Below, one piece after another: positions 52,179-61,071 of a stretch of DNA of 64,000 nt (position 1 is its first letter; each line of letters starts with the position of its first letter). A model generated the notes under the pieces. That model saw nothing but the letters and a program-made list of their open reading frames with translations, was not told where the DNA came from and made no database searches. Source of the DNA: a virus; IMG/VR virus record IMGVR_UViG_3300042896_000657, positions 1 to 64,000 of that record. One strand, written 5' to 3'. A program made the position numbers and the translations under genes.

Positions 52179-54304
52179 AATTAAAATTATTAATAATATT
52201 ATTATTTGTAGCATTACAATCGTATAGCCAAAATCCAATTAAATTTAAATTAAGACAGTCTCCTATCATTACTAATATAAATGGAAATACTATTAGTAGG
52301 GGTGATGAATTTGAATTGTGGATTGATGCTAATGGAAATGGAAACACTTCCACTAGACAATTACTATTTGATTTACAATATGATTATGTAAATTTTGATT
52401 TAATATCTATAAATCATACAGGTACTGGAGGAAATGGTGGAGTACTACCAGCAGGATCTAATATACAACTAACTCATCAAACATATCCAGGATATAATTT
52501 TGCTAGTAATCAACAAAATACAACATCAAATGGTACTACAAATTATCAATTTGCTAATTATCAATATTCACAAAATAATACACAATCAATTATTAGAGCA
52601 ACATTAACATGGGCTACTCCAAACGGAATGCCTTATGGGGGATATGATAGATTATTAATATTAAAATTTAGATTAAAACAATCATCAACATCTTCATCAT
52701 TTAATCCTATTAAATTAAATTTTGTAGCTGGTTGGAATGCAAATGGAGGTGGTGATGCAACATTTCAAGAAAATCCACTATCATCAACAGTTTTAATAGA
52801 TCAAAATGCTAGTAAACTAGTAACTGCTAAAGTAGATATTAATTCAAATTTACTAGCATTATCTAATGTTAAAGTATCATTTAGAGATACTATATCAAAT
52901 ATAGGACAATTATTTAATGTTCTATCTGATGGTACTGTAGATATTAATCAATCATTATTATCTGAAAATAAAGTATATCAAGTAAGTGTAATGCATGAAA
53001 TGGATAAAATGTATCAAACATATAATGGTGCAATTACTATTTCAGATTTTACAACAGCACAAAGTGAATTTACTACTATGGGATTAGATGGTTCTAATGG
53101 TCAAATTTTAAAAACAGGACAATCATTATATGCTGCTGATATAAATAGAAATAAAGTAATTGATGGTGGGGATTTACCTCAGTTATTAGCTCAAGTTGTA
53201 GGTTTAGATACATTATTTGCTTTACCTAATGGATATAATATTGGACAAGGTGGGTGGATGAGTTTACCAACTTGGAGAGCAACAAATGCAACATCAATAT
53301 CTGGTCAAGTAGAATGGGCATATATAACTCCAAATATGTACTCTCAAGGAGTAAGTAGATTAATGATTGATGTTAGAGAATTTAATGGAACTAATATTAA
53401 TCCTAATCAATTAAAAAGTATTCAAATATTTGACATATATTCAGGACCTGTAGAATTTATTAGTTCAGATGGAACATGGGCTGAATATAAAATCCCATCA
53501 TCATTAATTAAAGCAACAGATGGAACATCTTTATATCTACCATTTATTAGAAATAATAGTGGAAGTACCGATTATTCATTAAAATCAGAATGGGAATTTA
53601 ATGTTTCGCCTTTATCATCTTGGAGTTCTATAAGTACATCAAATTGGAATACTATTACATATCCTAAAACATATGTTAAAACAGGATTAATGGGAAGTAA
53701 TACAGTATTAGAATTAAAATATTTGCTTTGGGGTGATGTAAATCGTTCACATTCATCACAAGTAGTAAATATAGATAATAGTGGAGGTAGTTACGTTCAA
53801 ACAAACGCTATTAATAGTTTAAATAGTAATAAAGCATTTAAATTAATGTCATTAAATCCTTCATCATTTATTAATACTCCTAACGATATTTCTTCAATAA
53901 ATGTTAATTTATCAAATTTAACAGTATTATCTAACAACATAGAAATCCCAGTAAGTATAGATACTAAAGGTAATAATGTTGGAGGATTACAATTTGAATT
54001 TACTTTTGATCCTAATAAAATCAAATTTGAAGAATTATTATCTAGTATTCCTAATACGTGGTATGTATTCGCAAATTCAAAATCTGGAAAAATTAAATTT
54101 GGAGCATTAGATCAAAGTAAAAATCCAATAAATGGAAATAATATACCCTTTAAACTTAAATTCTCTACTATAGGAAATGGAATAGACATATTAACATCAA
54201 TAAAAGTTTCATCAACAATGGATGCAAGTGACTCTGAAGGAAAACAATTAGGGATCAATTTAAACACAACTCAAATTAAGTTAACGGGATATAAAAACTT
54301 TTAA
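52175..54304 (+). CDS. Secreted cohesin-like/dockerin-like protein
   Basis: 709-aa secreted protein with a Bacteroidota signal peptide (MKLKLLIILLFVALQSYSQ). Residues about 20-215 form a cohesin-like beta domain. A dockerin-type calcium loop lies near 325 (YAADINRNKVIDGGDLPQLL), a second degenerate loop near 525 (LLWGDVNRSHSSQVV) and a C-terminal cohesin-like domain at about 570-700 (NNIEIPVSIDTKGNNVGGLQ, FEFTFDPNKIKFEELL). Cohesin/dockerin pairs link cellulosomes and other surface complexes; here one protein has both. As a phage gene it would be exported by the host, probably to its surface. No T9SS C-terminal domain is obvious. Confidence 0.6.
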   Translation: MKLKLLIILLFVALQSYSQNPIKFKLRQSPIITNINGNTISRGDEFELWIDANGNGNTSTRQLLFDLQYDYVNFDLISINHTGTGGNGGVLPAGSNIQLTHQTYPGYNFASNQQNTTSNGTTNYQFANYQYSQNNTQSIIRATLTWATPNGMPYGGYDRLLILKFRLKQSSTSSSFNPIKLNFVAGWNANGGGDATFQENPLSSTVLIDQNASKLVTAKVDINSNLLALSNVKVSFRDTISNIGQLFNVLSDGTVDINQSLLSENKVYQVSVMHEMDKMYQTYNGAITISDFTTAQSEFTTMGLDGSNGQILKTGQSLYAADINRNKVIDGGDLPQLLAQVVGLDTLFALPNGYNIGQGGWMSLPTWRATNATSISGQVEWAYITPNMYSQGVSRLMIDVREFNGTNINPNQLKSIQIFDIYSGPVEFISSDGTWAEYKIPSSLIKATDGTSLYLPFIRNNSGSTDYSLKSEWEFNVSPLSSWSSISTSNWNTITYPKTYVKTGLMGSNTVLELKYLLWGDVNRSHSSQVVNIDNSGGSYVQTNAINSLNSNKAFKLMSLNPSSFINTPNDISSINVNLSNLTVLSNNIEIPVSIDTKGNNVGGLQFEFTFDPNKIKFEELLSSIPNTWYVFANSKSGKIKFGALDQSKNPINGNNIPFKLKFSTIGNGIDILTSIKVSSTMDASDSEGKQLGINLNTTQIKLTGYKNF

Positions 54305-54305
54305 A

Positions 54306-54674
54306 ATGAATAAAAAATTAATAACAATATTAATAATATTAGGGTTTGTAGTTGGATGTAAAAAATATGAAGAAACATATCCTGAAACCTTACAAATTAA
54401 TTTAGGTAAAACATCTGAATTAACTGCTATTAAATTAGTAAAGCAGGAAAATAATATTGTAACAGCTGTATTTTCAACTACACCTGGAGCAAAATATTCA
54501 ATTCAAATAATACCATTTGGTAGTGAAACACCAATATTAAAAGAAGGATTTACAGCAAATAATACTGAAGCATCTAGAATATTTGATTTATCTGATCTAC
54601 CTAAAAAAGATTATGATTTAATATTTATAGATATAAGTGGTAAAGAAGTTAAATATCCAATCATAATTAAATAA
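54306..54674 (+). CDS. Lipoprotein
   Basis: 122-aa lipoprotein: MNKKLITILIILGFVVGC has a hydrophobic signal followed by the lipobox cysteine, then KKYEETYPE. The positively charged residues after the Cys are followed by acidic ones, reminiscent of Bacteroidota lipoprotein export signals, so surface exposure is possible. The mature part is an Ig-like/Big-like strand-rich domain. It starts 1 bp after the cohesin-like gene and 7 bp before a membrane gene of the lysis block; it could also be an o-spanin, but length and fold do not suggest this strongly. Confidence 0.6.
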   Translation: MNKKLITILIILGFVVGCKKYEETYPETLQINLGKTSELTAIKLVKQENNIVTAVFSTTPGAKYSIQIIPFGSETPILKEGFTANNTEASRIFDLSDLPKKDYDLIFIDISGKEVKYPIIIK

Positions 54675-54681
54675 TAATAAT

Positions 54682-55005
54682 ATGTCAGAAGAACAAGAAC
54701 AAGAAGGAACATGGTCTAGTGTAAAAAAAACCGTGTTAGGTACCTTAGCTACAGTCATCACAGCAGGTGGTGCATGGTTAGGATCAACATTATTTGGTGG
54801 TGGAAACGAGGAAACAACACAACAACCAGCACAATCCGCTCCAGTAATTAATATTACAAATTCAAATCAACAACAACAATCTAATAATAGTGGTACTACT
54901 ATTATTAAGGAAAGAGTAATTGAAAAACAAGCTCCATCAACAAAAAAAGAAGTAGTTAAGAAAAAAGAAGGTGATGAGTTTAAAGAAGAAGCACCAAAAT
55001 GGTAA
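54682..55005 (+). CDS. Membrane protein near lysis genes
   Basis: 107-aa protein with one hydrophobic Gly/Ala segment (TVLGTLATVITAGGAWLGST) and a hydrophilic, Gln/Asn-rich then Lys/Glu-rich C-terminus. Placed before a holin-like gene. It could be a second holin-type or an inner-membrane spanin-like protein. Confidence 0.5.
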   Translation: MSEEQEQEGTWSSVKKTVLGTLATVITAGGAWLGSTLFGGGNEETTQQPAQSAPVINITNSNQQQQSNNSGTTIIKERVIEKQAPSTKKEVVKKKEGDEFKEEAPKW

Positions 55006-55036
55006 GGAATAATTAAAAACAATTAAAATTAAAATT

Positions 55037-55285
55037 ATGAAATTCTCAGACATTTTTAAAGACAGTAATGATATCAACGAAAAATCAGTAGTTGGATTTA
55101 TTGCCTTTTCAATAATGGTTATATTTGCTCTTACAGATTTAGTAACTGGATACTTTGGTAAGCATTTAGTTATTAGTGATACCATTTATAATTCATTCCA
55201 ATTATTAGTATTAGGATGTTTTGGAATTTCTGGAGTTGAAAAGATATTTGGAAGTAAGAAAAAAGAAGAAGAAGAAATAAATTAA
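55037..55285 (+). CDS. Holin-like membrane protein
   Basis: 82-aa protein with two transmembrane segments (VGFIAFSIMVIFALTDLVTG; FQLLVLGCFGISGVEKIF) and a charged C-terminus ending KKKEEEEIN, a typical small holin layout. Immediately followed 4 bp later by a glycoside-hydrolase endolysin. Confidence 0.65.
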   Translation: MKFSDIFKDSNDINEKSVVGFIAFSIMVIFALTDLVTGYFGKHLVISDTIYNSFQLLVLGCFGISGVEKIFGSKKKEEEEIN

Positions 55286-55289
55286 AGAC

Positions 55290-55889
55290 ATGGTATTAGA
55301 TAAATTAAAAGGACACATACCTGATTCAGTTCTATCACAAATCCCTGATACAGCAGCTAAATTTGAATTAAATACTCCATTGCGATTAGCTCATTTCCTA
55401 GCTCAAGCAGGTCATGAATCAGGAGGATTTAAAGCAGTAAATGAAAATTTAAATTATGGTGCTAAAGGATTATTAGGAATATTTAAAAAATATTTCCCTA
55501 CAGAACAAAAAGCACTATTATATGAACGCAAACCTGAAAAAATAGCCAATCTAGTATATGGTGGTAGAATGGGAAATGGACCTGAAGTATCTGGTGAAGG
55601 TTTTAAATTCCGTGGACGTGGATATATTCAATTAACAGGTAAAGATAACTATAAAGCATTTGATGCTGTAGTAACTGAAAATATTATTGAAACCCCAGAT
55701 CTAGTTGCAACTAAATATCCACTAATGTCTGCAGCATGGTTTTTCCATAAAAATGGATTACATAAGATTGCTGATGAAGGTGCTACTGATGAAGTAGTAA
55801 CTAAAGTAACAAAAAGAGTAAACGGTGGAACAATTGGATTACCTGATAGAATTAAACATTTTAAAGAATATTACAACTTATTAAAATAA
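55290..55889 (+). CDS. Endolysin, GH19 chitinase-like
   Basis: 199-aa lysozyme-type endolysin of the GH19 fold. The catalytic Glu is in FLAQAGHESGGFKAVNENL, with the substrate-binding KFRGRGYIQLTGKDNYKAF and SAAWFFHKNGLHKIAD segments. It breaks peptidoglycan at the end of infection. No signal peptide, so it depends on the holin. Last base overlaps the next gene start (TAATG). Confidence 0.85.
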   Translation: MVLDKLKGHIPDSVLSQIPDTAAKFELNTPLRLAHFLAQAGHESGGFKAVNENLNYGAKGLLGIFKKYFPTEQKALLYERKPEKIANLVYGGRMGNGPEVSGEGFKFRGRGYIQLTGKDNYKAFDAVVTENIIETPDLVATKYPLMSAAWFFHKNGLHKIADEGATDEVVTKVTKRVNGGTIGLPDRIKHFKEYYNLLK

Positions 55890-56482
55890 TGGCAAAATAT
55901 ACTAAAGATCAAATTGAAAAAGCAATTAAAGCTAAAGGTTATGTTTGGTTTGAAGGAATTAGAAACTTTGATCTAAACATTGTAGGAGTACGTAATTCAT
56001 CAACAGGTAATGTAGTAACAAATGCATTTGATGATGTTATTACAGTATCTTTTAAAGAGGATGGTAATTGGGTATATAAAGAATGGGCTAATACAACAGA
56101 TCCAGGAACTAAAGGCGTTAAAGAATTTCACAATGCTGCTGGTGTTGCTAGATTAGTAGAAGGTCAATATAGAGGGTCTCATACTATAGGTCTACACCAG
56201 GGTAAATATGAAGCATTAAAGCAACAAAAACCTGTTAAAGTATATCGTGATGCCAATAAAGATATGACTTATGATGAATCTAAGATCCAAGAAGGAATAT
56301 TTGGTATTAATATTCATAAAGCAGGTGTTGATTCAACATATGTAGAGAATTGGTCTGAGGGATGCCAAGTATTTAAACGTGCTGCAGATTTTGAGGAATT
56401 TATGACAATATGTAGAAAATCAGCAAAAATACATGGTGCTTCATTTACTTATACATTAATTGAATCTAAAGATATAGTATAA
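55889..56482 (+). CDS. L,D-transpeptidase-like (YkuD-type) protein, possible second lysis enzyme
   Basis: 197-aa protein without signal peptide. A C-terminal motif GINIHKAGVDSTYVENWSEG CQVF has the H-x-n-S-x-G-C pattern of L,D-transpeptidase catalytic domains. Phages carry such proteins near endolysins, presumably acting on cell-wall cross-links. Overlaps the endolysin by 1 bp, so likely part of the lysis cassette. Confidence 0.65.
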   Translation: MAKYTKDQIEKAIKAKGYVWFEGIRNFDLNIVGVRNSSTGNVVTNAFDDVITVSFKEDGNWVYKEWANTTDPGTKGVKEFHNAAGVARLVEGQYRGSHTIGLHQGKYEALKQQKPVKVYRDANKDMTYDESKIQEGIFGINIHKAGVDSTYVENWSEGCQVFKRAADFEEFMTICRKSAKIHGASFTYTLIESKDIV

Positions 56483-56520
56483 TAAAAAAGTTAAAGTAAC
56501 GTAATATAAACATAATATGG

Positions 56521-56548
56521 AATCCTTACATTAATTGTAAGGATTTTC
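56521..56548 (+). terminator. Rho-independent terminator
   Basis: AATCCTTACA (56521-56530) pairs perfectly with TGTAAGGATT (56536-56545); loop TTAAT, then TTCT. Separates the lysis genes from the TonB receptor. Confidence 0.85.
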
Positions 56549-56570
56549 TATTTATATTAAAATCATATTC

Positions 56571-58829
56571 ATGAAGTTACTTTTATTATTACTGTTATGT
56601 GTTCCTATATTATCATTTTCCCAAGATACGATAACTTTTAAAGAACAAAATTTAACAGAATTTATTATTAAATCTGTCCCTAAAAAAATATCTGAAGTAT
56701 CAATTATTAATACAATTAGAAAATCATCAGTAATATCTGATGGTATATCTATTGATTTTATTAAAAAAACACCAGACAGAACTGTTGGAGATGCACTTAA
56801 AAGAGTAAGTGGTATTACAATTCAAAATGATAAATTTGTATTAGTAAGAGGATTAGCAGATAGATATAATTCTGCTATATTAAATAAAACCTTATTACCA
56901 TCAACTGAACCTGATAGGAGAGCATTTTCATTTGATATGATCCCAACAATATTAATTGATAACATTATAGTTTCTAAATCATCATCAGCAAACCAACCAG
57001 GAGACTGGAGTGGGGGATTAGTACAAATTACAACAAAAGAAGTATCCGATAATTTTTTCAATATCTCATTAGGAAGTGGTTGGGGTTCGGTTTCAACTTT
57101 AAAGAATTTTAAGTCAATTCAATCTACTGCCTTCCCTTCAACATTCCCCTCTACTTACAATTATCGTATTAGTGGAAATGGTGATAAAAGATTATTCACA
57201 AAACAATTTAATAATCTAATAGTAGAAGAATTTAAAACAATACCAAATTTAAATGGAGGATTATCATTTGGTTATGTAAATGGTAAATTTAATTCATTAT
57301 TTAGTTCATCAATTAGAAATACATTTACTTTAAATAATATTGAAAGAAAAGATTATCAATCATCAACTGAATTAGCATATGATTATAAGGATATATTATA
57401 TACAAAAAGATCTTCATCAAATGGTTTATTTAATTTAACTTATTTAGGTAAAAATACATATAGCTTAAAAACATTATTAAATTATCAAAAAGATAATACA
57501 TACATGGATAGAAATGGTAAAAATTATGATAATATCCAAGATGTTAATAGTAATTTATCTAATCATATTAATAATTTCATCATTAATTCCCAATTTGATG
57601 GTAAGATTAATACCTGGGATTTTAATGTAGGGTATAATTTAATGTTAAGAGAGCAACCTGATTATAGAGTTAATCCAATTACAAAATCATTAGGAATAAA
57701 CGAACCATATTCAACAGCATGGAGAGATACATATCGTTTTTGGAGTGTAATGGATGAAAATTCTTTTAATGGTAACATTAATAAATCATTTGGTAATATC
57801 AAGATTGGTGGTGGTTACTTAAAAAAGATTAGAGGATTTGACGCAAGAATATTCAGATATCTTTCAACTGATATGTTAGATGAAATAACAAATAATACGG
57901 ATAGATATACTGCTGATTTTGATTTGGGTAGTGGATATGTAATGTGGGATAAAGAATTAGGTTTATGGAAGTTAAATACTGGTGTAAGAACTGAATATAA
58001 TTTATTTAATGTTAATACTGCCGACTTCAGTGGGCAAAAAATAAATGTAAATAGAGAATATTTAGATATATTACCATCATTAAATCTTTCATATAATTTA
58101 GATAAAGTAAAGTATAGATTCTCATTAAGTAAAACGTTAGCAAGACCTGAGTTTAGAGAAGTAGCTAATTTTGCTTATTATGATTTTGTTCGTAACGCAC
58201 AATTATTAGGTAATCCTAACTTAGAAAAATCTGATATATATAATTTAGATTTAAAATGGGAGGTATATCCAAAAGCTGGGGAGAATATTTCAGTATCTAT
58301 ATTTGGTAAGAATTTTATAAAACCAATTGAGCAAGTAGTAGCAGATGGTTCAGTTCCATCTAATTTATTATTAACTTATTCAAATCCTGATAAAGCATAT
58401 CTTTATGGTATTGAATTAGAGTTTCGTAAAAAAATAACTAATTGGTTTGATGTTTATACAAACGCTTCGGTGATGAATTCTGAAGTAAATGTTAATGGAA
58501 TAAAAAGACAATTACAGGGACAATCAAATTATATATTAAATGGTGGTATTAATTTTAAAAAGAAAAACAATATATTTAATATATCATATAATAAAGTAGG
58601 AAGTAGAATATCAGCAGTAGGATTCCAAGGCTATCCAGATATATTTGAAAATAGTAGAGATATATTAGATGTAACTATTTTACATAAAATAAAAAATGGA
58701 GAAATTAAGTTAGCATTTGGAGATGTGTTTGGTCAATCATCAAAATACTATCAAAATTCACGAAATACAAATCTTATAAAAATAAATAACGAACAAACAA
58801 TTTCACTAACATTAAATTTAAATCTATGA
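56571..58829 (+). CDS. TonB-dependent outer membrane receptor
   Basis: 752-aa outer-membrane transporter with signal peptide MKLLLLLLLCVPILSFSQ. The plug domain shows TPDRTVGDALKRVSGITIQN, LVRGLADRYNSAILNKTLLP, STEPDRRAFSFDMIPTILID and NIIVSKSSSANQPGDWSGGL, a layout typical of Bacteroidota TonB receptors, followed by about 600 residues of beta-barrel and a terminal aromatic-poor strand TISLTLNLNL. It lacks the N-terminal carboxypeptidase-like regulatory domain usual in Bacteroidota receptors and is at the short end. A complete TonB receptor in a phage genome is very unusual. It overlaps the next gene by 4 bp (ATGA), as transporter/lipoprotein pairs do. Confidence 0.85.
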   Translation: MKLLLLLLLCVPILSFSQDTITFKEQNLTEFIIKSVPKKISEVSIINTIRKSSVISDGISIDFIKKTPDRTVGDALKRVSGITIQNDKFVLVRGLADRYNSAILNKTLLPSTEPDRRAFSFDMIPTILIDNIIVSKSSSANQPGDWSGGLVQITTKEVSDNFFNISLGSGWGSVSTLKNFKSIQSTAFPSTFPSTYNYRISGNGDKRLFTKQFNNLIVEEFKTIPNLNGGLSFGYVNGKFNSLFSSSIRNTFTLNNIERKDYQSSTELAYDYKDILYTKRSSSNGLFNLTYLGKNTYSLKTLLNYQKDNTYMDRNGKNYDNIQDVNSNLSNHINNFIINSQFDGKINTWDFNVGYNLMLREQPDYRVNPITKSLGINEPYSTAWRDTYRFWSVMDENSFNGNINKSFGNIKIGGGYLKKIRGFDARIFRYLSTDMLDEITNNTDRYTADFDLGSGYVMWDKELGLWKLNTGVRTEYNLFNVNTADFSGQKINVNREYLDILPSLNLSYNLDKVKYRFSLSKTLARPEFREVANFAYYDFVRNAQLLGNPNLEKSDIYNLDLKWEVYPKAGENISVSIFGKNFIKPIEQVVADGSVPSNLLLTYSNPDKAYLYGIELEFRKKITNWFDVYTNASVMNSEVNVNGIKRQLQGQSNYILNGGINFKKKNNIFNISYNKVGSRISAVGFQGYPDIFENSRDILDVTILHKIKNGEIKLAFGDVFGQSSKYYQNSRNTNLIKINNEQTISLTLNLNL

Positions 58830-60028
58830 AAAAATTATTAAGTATCTTTCTAATCGTAGGATTATTCAGCTGTAAAAAAGAATTAGGCAGTGATGTAACT
58901 CCTATTAATATTCCCTCATCTACCACACTTAATGGGAATATAAACATTACAACAACTTTAACATCAGATAAAGTGTGGACATTAAAAGGTTATGTATATG
59001 TAACTGATGGTGCAAAACTTATCATTCAACCAGGAACAACAATTGTTTCTGACATCGCAGAAAAAGGTGCATTGATTATTGAAAGAGGTGCACAAATAAT
59101 TGCAGAAGGAACCGCTACAAAACCTATTGTATTTACATCAGGTAAAACAGTTGGTGATAAAGCCCCTGGTGATTGGGGAGGTGTAGTAATATTAGGTAAA
59201 GCAACTACTAATAGAACTTCTGAACCAATAATAGAAGGAGGTGTTAATAGATCTTATGGTGGAACTAATGATTTAGATAATAGTGGTATTCTAAAATATG
59301 TAAGAATTGAATACGCTGGTATAGCAGCAATGCCAAACTCAGAAATAAATGCATTAACATTAGGTGGTGTTGGTTCTGGTACTACAATTGAATACATTCA
59401 AACTGTATATGCTAACGATGATGCATTTGAGTTTTTTGGTGGTACTGTAAGTGCTAAAAACTTATACGCTTTTGCAACAGCGGATGATGATTTTGATTTT
59501 GATTTTGGATATAGAGGTTCAGTATCTTATTCAATTTCAAAAAGAGATCCACAATTCGTAGATAGTGGTGATGCTGGAAATGGTGTAGAGTGTGATAATG
59601 ATGGGAGTGGTACATTAGCACAACCATTTACACATCCTAAATTAGATAATATGATTTTAGTTGGGCCATTTGATGTGGCTTCATTAGCAAATCATAATTT
59701 GGGTTTAAGATGGAGAAGAGCAACCCAATTCACAATGACTAACTCAAAAATCATCGGATATCAAAAAGGTGCATTCTCAATGGAAAGTAACGAAACTGCA
59801 CAAGCATATAAAGATGGTGTAAGTAAATTCCAAAATAATGAGATTCAGTCTTATGACCCATTATTAAACTTTAGATCAACATCAACAGTAATTACCGCTG
59901 CTAATATGAAGATAAAGGCTTTATCAGAAGGTAATAAAGAGGTATCTTATACAAAAGCTGAAATGGAAAAATTATCCAAACCAATATGGATTAATGGATG
60001 GACTAGATTTCCAAATAAAGGTAATTAA
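58826..60028 (+). CDS. Surface lipoprotein, beta-helix-type, partner of the TonB receptor
   Basis: 400-aa lipoprotein: MKKLLSIFLIVGLFSC then KKELGSD; the cysteine would be acylated and the Lys/Glu stretch fits a Bacteroidota surface-export signal. The mature protein has repeated beta-coil motifs (GAKLIIQPGTTIVSDIAEKG; GALIIERGAQIIAEGTATKP; IVFTSGKTVGDKAPGDWGGV) typical of right-handed beta-helix proteins paired with TonB receptors in Bacteroidota genomes. Coupled by ATGA overlap to the receptor gene. Likely collects or covers the receptor's substrate. Confidence 0.7.
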   Translation: MKKLLSIFLIVGLFSCKKELGSDVTPINIPSSTTLNGNINITTTLTSDKVWTLKGYVYVTDGAKLIIQPGTTIVSDIAEKGALIIERGAQIIAEGTATKPIVFTSGKTVGDKAPGDWGGVVILGKATTNRTSEPIIEGGVNRSYGGTNDLDNSGILKYVRIEYAGIAAMPNSEINALTLGGVGSGTTIEYIQTVYANDDAFEFFGGTVSAKNLYAFATADDDFDFDFGYRGSVSYSISKRDPQFVDSGDAGNGVECDNDGSGTLAQPFTHPKLDNMILVGPFDVASLANHNLGLRWRRATQFTMTNSKIIGYQKGAFSMESNETAQAYKDGVSKFQNNEIQSYDPLLNFRSTSTVITAANMKIKALSEGNKEVSYTKAEMEKLSKPIWINGWTRFPNKGN

Positions 60029-60042
60029 TAGTTTAATAACAT

Positions 60043-60051
60043 ATATTTATA
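60043..60051 (+). promoter_or_regulatory. ATATTTATA box
   Basis: Exact copy of the recurring box, 14 bp before the ATG at 60066, right after the lipoprotein gene. Confidence 0.45.
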
Positions 60052-60065
60052 CTAAAATATAATAT

Positions 60066-60257
60066 ATGGAAAAGTTAAAACAATTCTACTTAAAAAATGA
60101 ACAAACACTACTATTTAGTAGTGTAATCATTTATCTATTTAGTTTATTATTTATACTTAATAATTCAGAATGGAAAGAAATACTATGGGTATTACAATTC
60201 GTGGGATTAGGATTTTTATTAGTTTTTAAAGGTAAACAAAAAGGATGGAAATGGTAG
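60066..60257 (+). CDS. Small membrane protein
   Basis: 63-aa protein with two hydrophobic segments (TLLFSSVIIYLFSLLFILNN; EILWVLQFVGLGFLLVF) and a basic C-terminal end (KGKQKGWKW). Overlaps the following gene by 13 bp. Unknown role. Confidence 0.55.
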   Translation: MEKLKQFYLKNEQTLLFSSVIIYLFSLLFILNNSEWKEILWVLQFVGLGFLLVFKGKQKGWKW

Positions 60258-60982
60258 TAAATATAAAAAAATTCATATTATTATTTATTATTTGTTTAGT
60301 TGGGAATTTATCTATGGCCCAAACCATAGGTAAAACCCAAACTGAACAATATAAAGCATCTTTTGAGACTTCTATTGATATTGAAAAATATATGGATTAT
60401 GATGGTCCTCAAATTCCAATTCAAATTCTTAAGGCAGGTATATCTGATGAGATGTATGAAATGTATCCTGAATTAAAGGAAAAACGCGTAGGGTTAGGTG
60501 TTGCTAATATATCAATGGAATATCTTGAAAATCTTAATCGCTTCAAATTTACCGAAGATAAAACGGAAATTAAGAATAGAATGGTTAAACAATTCCAAGC
60601 ATCTCAAGCTGGAATTAGTGAAAATAAATTAGATGGCCGTGGCAAAATTAATTTAGCAGAATATTTCGTTACCATTGAATGTTATGATTACTCAGTATCT
60701 GAAGATGAGACTATTAATCTAAAAGATGGAGTTAAGAATATGATGATTACTCGATTAGGTTTACAAGTAAGATTCACAAATGCAGAAACTGGTGTTGTAT
60801 TTGGAGCATCAGGATTGGGTGAAGCAAAAACAACTAGAGAATTAACATTTCTATCAGATGCTGCTGTGGATGAAATGAAGTTTAATCAATCAACAATATC
60901 AATAGCTACTAAAAAAGCATTAGATATAGCCTGTGCTCGTATATTGGATAGAATGATTAAAAAAGGAATATTTACAAAATAA
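60245..60982 (+). CDS. CsgG-like exported protein
   Basis: 245-aa protein with a signal peptide (about MEMVVNIKKFILLFIICLVG NLSMAQ; ATG at 60251 is an alternative start). The mature sequence contains RVGLGVANISMEYLENLNRF, TEIKNRMVKQFQASQ, YFVTIECYDYSVSEDE, LGLQVRFTNAETGVVFG and a Lys/Ala-rich helical end, similar in pattern to CsgG-family periplasmic/OM proteins. CsgG forms the curli secretion pore. The lipobox Cys of CsgG is not present. Identification is by pattern, so moderate. Confidence 0.5.
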   Translation: MEMVVNIKKFILLFIICLVGNLSMAQTIGKTQTEQYKASFETSIDIEKYMDYDGPQIPIQILKAGISDEMYEMYPELKEKRVGLGVANISMEYLENLNRFKFTEDKTEIKNRMVKQFQASQAGISENKLDGRGKINLAEYFVTIECYDYSVSEDETINLKDGVKNMMITRLGLQVRFTNAETGVVFGASGLGEAKTTRELTFLSDAAVDEMKFNQSTISIATKKALDIACARILDRMIKKGIFTK

Positions 60983-61002
60983 AATATTACAAACCATATT
61001 TA

Positions 61003-61023
61003 ATATTCTATAATATAGAATAT
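61003..61023 (+). repeat. Perfect AT-rich palindrome
   Basis: ATATTCTATA, spacer A, TATAGAATAT: 10-bp arms upstream of the barrel gene at 61072. Could be an operator or a hairpin in its leader. A second shorter inverted repeat (ATTCAAA/TTTGAAT) lies at 61044-61064. Confidence 0.5.
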
Positions 61024-61071
61024 ATTAATATCAGAAGGTTATGATTCAAAATTAACATTTGAATTATCATA

